A stretch of DNA of 10,598 nucleotides from Neptuniibacter sp. GTDB lineage: Bacteria; Pseudomonadota; Gammaproteobacteria; Pseudomonadales; Balneatricaceae. Of this stretch, positions 7,937 to 10,598 are shown in pieces. Location of the stretch: contig JASBRM010000109.1 of NCBI GenBank assembly GCA_030149405.1, positions 1 through 10,598 on the forward strand, given 5' to 3'. The position numbers and the translations under genes were made by a program. The first letter of the stretch is position 1. Every line of letters starts with the position of its first letter. The notes below the pieces were generated by a model. It made no database searches. It had not been told where the DNA came from and saw only the letters and a list, made by a program, of their open reading frames with translations.

Positions 7937-8734
7937 CTAGAGTTGGGCAATAGTAGCTTCAGCCAGTTTTATATTGCTTGTTAAATGGGCTGGGTTAATG
8001 GTGCCAACAATGGCTGAGGTAACGCCAGGGTGGGCGAAAATAAACTCGAAGCTGGCTTGGACCGGGTCGACATCAGCATCTTTACAGATATGTCCTGAGG
8101 CCAAAGCCTTTTTGAGCAAGATAGCTTTGTTCTTCTCAGCGGCGTAATCCAGAACGGCCTGTTCGTCCCTATGTTCGAGGTTGTATGTCACCATGGCACA
8201 GTCTGATTTTTCCAGTGCCAGCAAACCACCTGCAACAGTTTTAGTGGACATGCCCGTTGCTCGGATCTTGCCCTGCTTTTTTAACTCTTCCAGCAACTCA
8301 AGAATGCCGTATCGTTTAATGATATCAACGTCATTACCATCCGAATGCACCAATAGCATATCGATATAGTCTGTATTCAGGCGTTGCAGACTGCGTTCTA
8401 CACTGAATCGGACATGTTCCGGGGTAAAGTTGAAACTGGATTCTCCCGTATCATTGTCAAATTCTTCACCGACCTTTGAGCAGATGATCCAATCCTGCCT
8501 TTGGCCTTGTAACAAAACGCCAAGGCGTTCCTCGCTACGGCCGTAGGCGGGAGCGGTATCAATCAAGTTGATTCCCAGATCTTTAGCCAATGCGATCAGT
8601 TTTCCGGCTTCCCGATCATCTGGGATAGTGAACCCTGTGGGATATTTAACACCCTTATCCCGGCCCAGTTTGACCGTTCCCAAACCAATAGGGGAGATCT
8701 CTATTCCAGTATCTGCAACCTGACGTAAGTTCAA
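7937..8734 (-). CDS. Aldo/keto reductase family protein, TTG start
   Basis: A soluble, NAD(P)H-dependent (beta/alpha)8-barrel oxidoreductase of about 265 residues, short for the family (usually about 280-330). With the start at 8734 the catalytic tetrad reads Asp59 and Tyr64 (DTAPAYG), Lys87 (CSKVG) and His130 (LLVHSDG). All four residues are present, so it should be active. The C-terminal part has HPGVTSAIVGT, the usual cofactor-side segment. The reading frame stays open to a TTG at 8749. The TTG at 8734 is preferred because it overlaps the upstream TGA as TTGA and lies eight bases after GGGAG, while the 8749 codon has no such site. It follows the FAD-dependent oxidoreductase directly, and the two are probably translationally coupled and functionally linked. 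Substrate cannot be told from sequence; a role tied to LPS is suggested only by location. Confidence 0.85.
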   Translation of the reverse strand: MNLRQVADTGIEISPIGLGTVKLGRDKGVKYPTGFTIPDDREAGKLIALAKDLGINLIDTAPAYGRSEERLGVLLQGQRQDWIICSKVGEEFDNDTGESSFNFTPEHVRFSVERSLQRLNTDYIDMLLVHSDGNDVDIIKRYGILELLEELKKQGKIRATGMSTKTVAGGLLALEKSDCAMVTYNLEHRDEQAVLDYAAEKNKAILLKKALASGHICKDADVDPVQASFEFIFAHPGVTSAIVGTINPAHLTSNIKLAEATIAQL

Positions 8735-9906
8735 AACATAGTCTCCCAAAGTGGTTTTGCAGTTTCAGGTTTGGGGAATGCATTCAAAACAGATAGATCT
8801 GTTGTACTTTCACTTCTTTGGCATAATGGCAGTACCTGATCCGATAGATCAGGAGACAATGCAAGTTTTGTAGGCCAGGCAACAATACAATTGCCAACCT
8901 GTTGCGCAAAGGCCGAGTCTGGCCGGACCAGAGAAGACTGCATTGGCTCGGCACGGTCGACATGGAATGTTTGCCACTGAGCATTGTCCAAGTCCACCCA
9001 GGGCAATAGCTTAGATATTGCCTGTCTGGCAAACCTGATCTGTTCTTCCCGCGAGCGATCTACACCCGTTTCGGCAACATCACCGCCCAGATACCAGACC
9101 TGTTTCCCATCGTCACAAGGATGAGTCGTGATTGTGGCAACGGGTTTACTACCCGTGCCTATGCAATGAGCAAAAGTCGGAAGCTTTAAGTCATGTTTAA
9201 CCATGACCATGTGCAGTGGCCTACGTTGCATTTCCGGTTGTGAGATTTCCAGCTTTTCGGCCAGCGTTTCAAACCCTTCGCCAGAAGTGATAACCACCTG
9301 TTTGGGTTCAATGCTTAAGTTTTGTTCTGGGAAAACGAGTGATTTTATGCGGCCGTCTGAGATTTCTGTTTCAGCTTCTAAGAGATCAGCCTTAAAAATA
9401 TTATCTTCCACAGGCTTTCTTAAGGCATCGATCAGGGTTGGAACGTTAAGTACCAACTCGCTTAAACGATAAAGAGAACCTTTAAAGGCTTTATCTTTGA
9501 AAACAGCTGGACGATCCTTTTTGGCGACTTCTTCAACACGGCCGCGAAACGCTTTTGTGGCAAAGAAGGTTGTCATCTTTGAGCCAAGAGAGCCCTTTGA
9601 CCACATAAAATGAGCATCTGAAAGTATCTCTACATCAGATAGATCCAGTTCACCCTGACCTTGCAGGCAGTTGCGCCAGCGCTGGGGCATCTCTTTGATG
9701 GTATTCGACGCCTGAGTGAGCACCCCATTCAGAGCGTATTTAGTTCCGCCGTGGATAATGCCTTGAGAGCGAATAGTCTGGCCGCCACCTAGCGTGTCTT
9801 TTTCCAAAAGAACCGCATTTAAACCGTCCTTGATTGCACGGTTTAGCAACCAAAGGCCGGCAATACCGCCACCTACAATAAGCAGATCAATCTTTACTGT
9901 CTTCAT
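8731..9906 (-). CDS. FAD-dependent oxidoreductase, DAO/GlpD-like family
   Basis: A 391-residue flavoprotein. The N-terminus has a Rossmann FAD site, LLIVGGGIAGLW (8-19) with GGGIAG at 12-17, and Glu35 at the end of the second strand for the adenosine ribose. RSQGIIHGGTKY (46-57) matches the FAD-contact block of D-amino-acid oxidase and GlpD-type dehydrogenases (PF01266). The C-terminal WPTKLALSPDLSD (344-356) resembles the closing FAD segment of the family. There is no signal peptide beyond the Rossmann strand and no membrane helix, so it should be cytoplasmic or peripheral. The substrate is unknown. No Shine-Dalgarno precedes the ATG, and a promoter -10 box sits only eight bases upstream, so the mRNA may be nearly leaderless. 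The gene is divergent from waaA and is followed by the aldo/keto reductase with a four-base overlap. Confident on family, not on reaction. Confidence 0.85.
   Translation of the reverse strand: MKTVKIDLLIVGGGIAGLWLLNRAIKDGLNAVLLEKDTLGGGQTIRSQGIIHGGTKYALNGVLTQASNTIKEMPQRWRNCLQGQGELDLSDVEILSDAHFMWSKGSLGSKMTTFFATKAFRGRVEEVAKKDRPAVFKDKAFKGSLYRLSELVLNVPTLIDALRKPVEDNIFKADLLEAETEISDGRIKSLVFPEQNLSIEPKQVVITSGEGFETLAEKLEISQPEMQRRPLHMVMVKHDLKLPTFAHCIGTGSKPVATITTHPCDDGKQVWYLGGDVAETGVDRSREEQIRFARQAISKLLPWVDLDNAQWQTFHVDRAEPMQSSLVRPDSAFAQQVGNCIVAWPTKLALSPDLSDQVLPLCQRSESTTDLSVLNAFPKPETAKPLWETMF
8743..8747 (-). promoter_or_regulatory. Shine-Dalgarno GGGAG that decides the aldo/keto reductase start
   Basis: On the minus strand, inside the last codons of the oxidoreductase gene, GGGAG is followed eight bases later by TTG, whose last two bases are shared with the upstream TGA. 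It overlaps the alternative TTG at 8749, so that codon could not use it. This supports the shorter protein. Confidence 0.65.
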
Positions 9907-9914
9907 GGGGCCAT

Positions 9915-9943
9915 ATTATAAGCCTGGGGGCATACATGAACCA
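9915..9943 (-). promoter_or_regulatory. Probable promoter of the oxidoreductase/aldo-keto reductase pair
   Basis: A perfect TATAAT lies at 9915-9920 on the minus strand. With a 17-base spacer the -35 would be TGGTTC (9938-9943), a weak match. The predicted start is near 9908, two bases before the ATG, which fits the absence of a ribosome site. Confidence 0.45.
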
Positions 9944-9953
9944 GTGATATACT
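9925..9953 (+). promoter_or_regulatory. Probable extended -10 promoter of waaA
   Basis: TATACT (9948-9953) is preceded by TGA, an extended -10 (TGn). The -35 at 17 bases is TGGGGG (9925-9930), weak, as often seen with extended -10 promoters. Transcription would start near 9960, giving a 26-base leader with no clear Shine-Dalgarno. The element is interleaved with the minus-strand promoter, so the -35 box of each lies within the spacer of the other. Confidence 0.5.
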
Positions 9954-9985
9954 GCGCACATCAAAGTTTTACTGATTTCAGATCT

Positions 9986-10598
9986 ATGAACCGTCCTTTA
10001 TATACCGCGCTATTTTATCTTGCTCTACCCGTTATCCTGTTGCGACTGTGGTGGCGTGGTATTAAAGCACCAGCGTACAGGCGGCGCTGGCAAGAGCGTT
10101 TGGGCTTTTTCAAGGCACCTGAACTGGATCGCCCCCTATGGATTCATGCGGTATCAGTGGGTGAGACCCTGGCGATAGTGCCGCTGGTTAAAATGATTCA
10201 GGCTCGCCATCCGGAAATACCCATTGTGATGACCACGATGACGCCAACGGGTGCCGAGCGTGTTGAGGCGACTTTTGGTGATTCGGTGACACATTTATAC
10301 TGCCCGTACGACCTGCCTTGTGCACTGAAGCGTTTCCTGAATAAAGTTAACCCACGAGCCTGCGTGATTGTAGAAACTGAGCTATGGCCAAACCTGGTGA
10401 ACAGCTGTTCTCAGGAAAACATTCCAGTTCTAGTAGCTAATGCGCGATTGTCTGAACGATCCGCTAAGGGGTATGCCCGTTTCGGAAAAATGGCAGAGCA
10501 GATGCTCAAACAGATCAGTAAGGTGGCTGTTCAGAACGCTACAGATGGTCAACGCTTTCTCGATCTTGGGTTGCCAGCATCGGCAATGGAGGTCACTG
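9986..10598 (+). CDS. waaA: Kdo transferase WaaA (KdtA), C-terminal half beyond the window
   Basis: The ATG at 9986 opens a frame of 204 complete codons to the window end, about half of the usual 420-residue protein. It has the N-terminal membrane anchor (about 6-22) followed by a basic stretch (YRRRWQERLG, 31-40). Family motifs are WIHAVSVGE (52-60) with the catalytic Glu60, MTTMTPTGAERV (82-93), VIVETELWPNL (127-137) and NARLSERSAKGY (152-163). WaaA is a GT30 enzyme that transfers one or more Kdo residues from CMP-Kdo to lipid IVA on the inner face of the inner membrane, the step before LpxL acylation. Whether it is mono- or bifunctional cannot be told. The C-terminal CMP-Kdo-binding domain is not in the window. 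It is divergent from the oxidoreductase gene, with a 79-base gap. Confidence 0.95.
   Translation, partial: MNRPLYTALFYLALPVILLRLWWRGIKAPAYRRRWQERLGFFKAPELDRPLWIHAVSVGETLAIVPLVKMIQARHPEIPIVMTTMTPTGAERVEATFGDSVTHLYCPYDLPCALKRFLNKVNPRACVIVETELWPNLVNSCSQENIPVLVANARLSERSAKGYARFGKMAEQMLKQISKVAVQNATDGQRFLDLGLPASAMEVT

Noticed and set aside
4130..9987. AGATCTAT present just before the starts of both msbA (4130-4137) and waaA (9980-9987)
   Set aside because: An eight-base match around a common palindrome, at different distances from the two ATGs; too short to separate from chance.
1..10598. Search by eye for tRNA, rRNA, CRISPR repeats, insertion sequences, integrase or toxin-antitoxin genes
   Set aside because: Nearly all sequence is occupied by intact LPS or metabolic genes; no regularly spaced repeats, terminal inverted repeats or transposase motifs were seen.

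Overview
The window is from a Gram-negative gammaproteobacterium, most likely a marine or pseudomonad-like one. It is almost entirely a lipopolysaccharide (LPS) assembly locus. It holds enzymes for lipid A acylation (LpxL), Kdo addition (WaaA), ADP-heptose synthesis (HldE), the lipid A-core flippase (MsbA), two core or O-chain glycosyltransferases and an O-antigen ligase (WaaL). From memory, Pseudomonas aeruginosa has a similar neighbourhood (waaA, an FAD oxidoreductase/aldo-keto reductase pair, hldE, msbA, waaL). I could not run a search to verify this, so genus is left open.

Layout. Bases 1-4008 (minus strand) are a compact operon read right to left: lpxL (GTG start), a GT2 glycosyltransferase (TTG start), a GT4 glycosyltransferase and waaL, which is cut by the left window edge. 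Gaps are only 15, 4 and 1 bases. The waaL end is visibly richer in A+T than hldE. Bases 4009-4139 are a divergent promoter region. Bases 4140-7390 (plus strand) are msbA and hldE, joined by an ATGA overlap and ended by a probable hairpin terminator that spans the hldE stop codon. Bases 7416-7805 (minus) encode a small secreted, tyrosine- and arginine-rich protein of unknown function, with its own promoter, a hairpin-bearing leader and a strong ribosome site. Bases 7937-9906 (minus) are a translationally coupled pair: an FAD-dependent oxidoreductase followed by an aldo/keto reductase. Bases 9907-9985 hold two interleaved divergent promoters. Bases 9986-10598 (plus) are the first 204 codons of waaA.

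How the genes work together. HldE makes the heptose precursor and WaaA adds Kdo to lipid IVA. LpxL adds a secondary acyl chain, the glycosyltransferases extend the core or a surface glycan, MsbA flips the lipid A-core and WaaL attaches the polymer on the periplasmic side. The oxidoreductase/aldo-keto reductase pair and the small secreted protein have no assigned role and are the least explained part of the window. No mobile element, CRISPR array, tRNA or rRNA was seen, and no clearly new defence or mobile system. The candidates for novelty are the redox pair, the small secreted protein and the promoter architectures.
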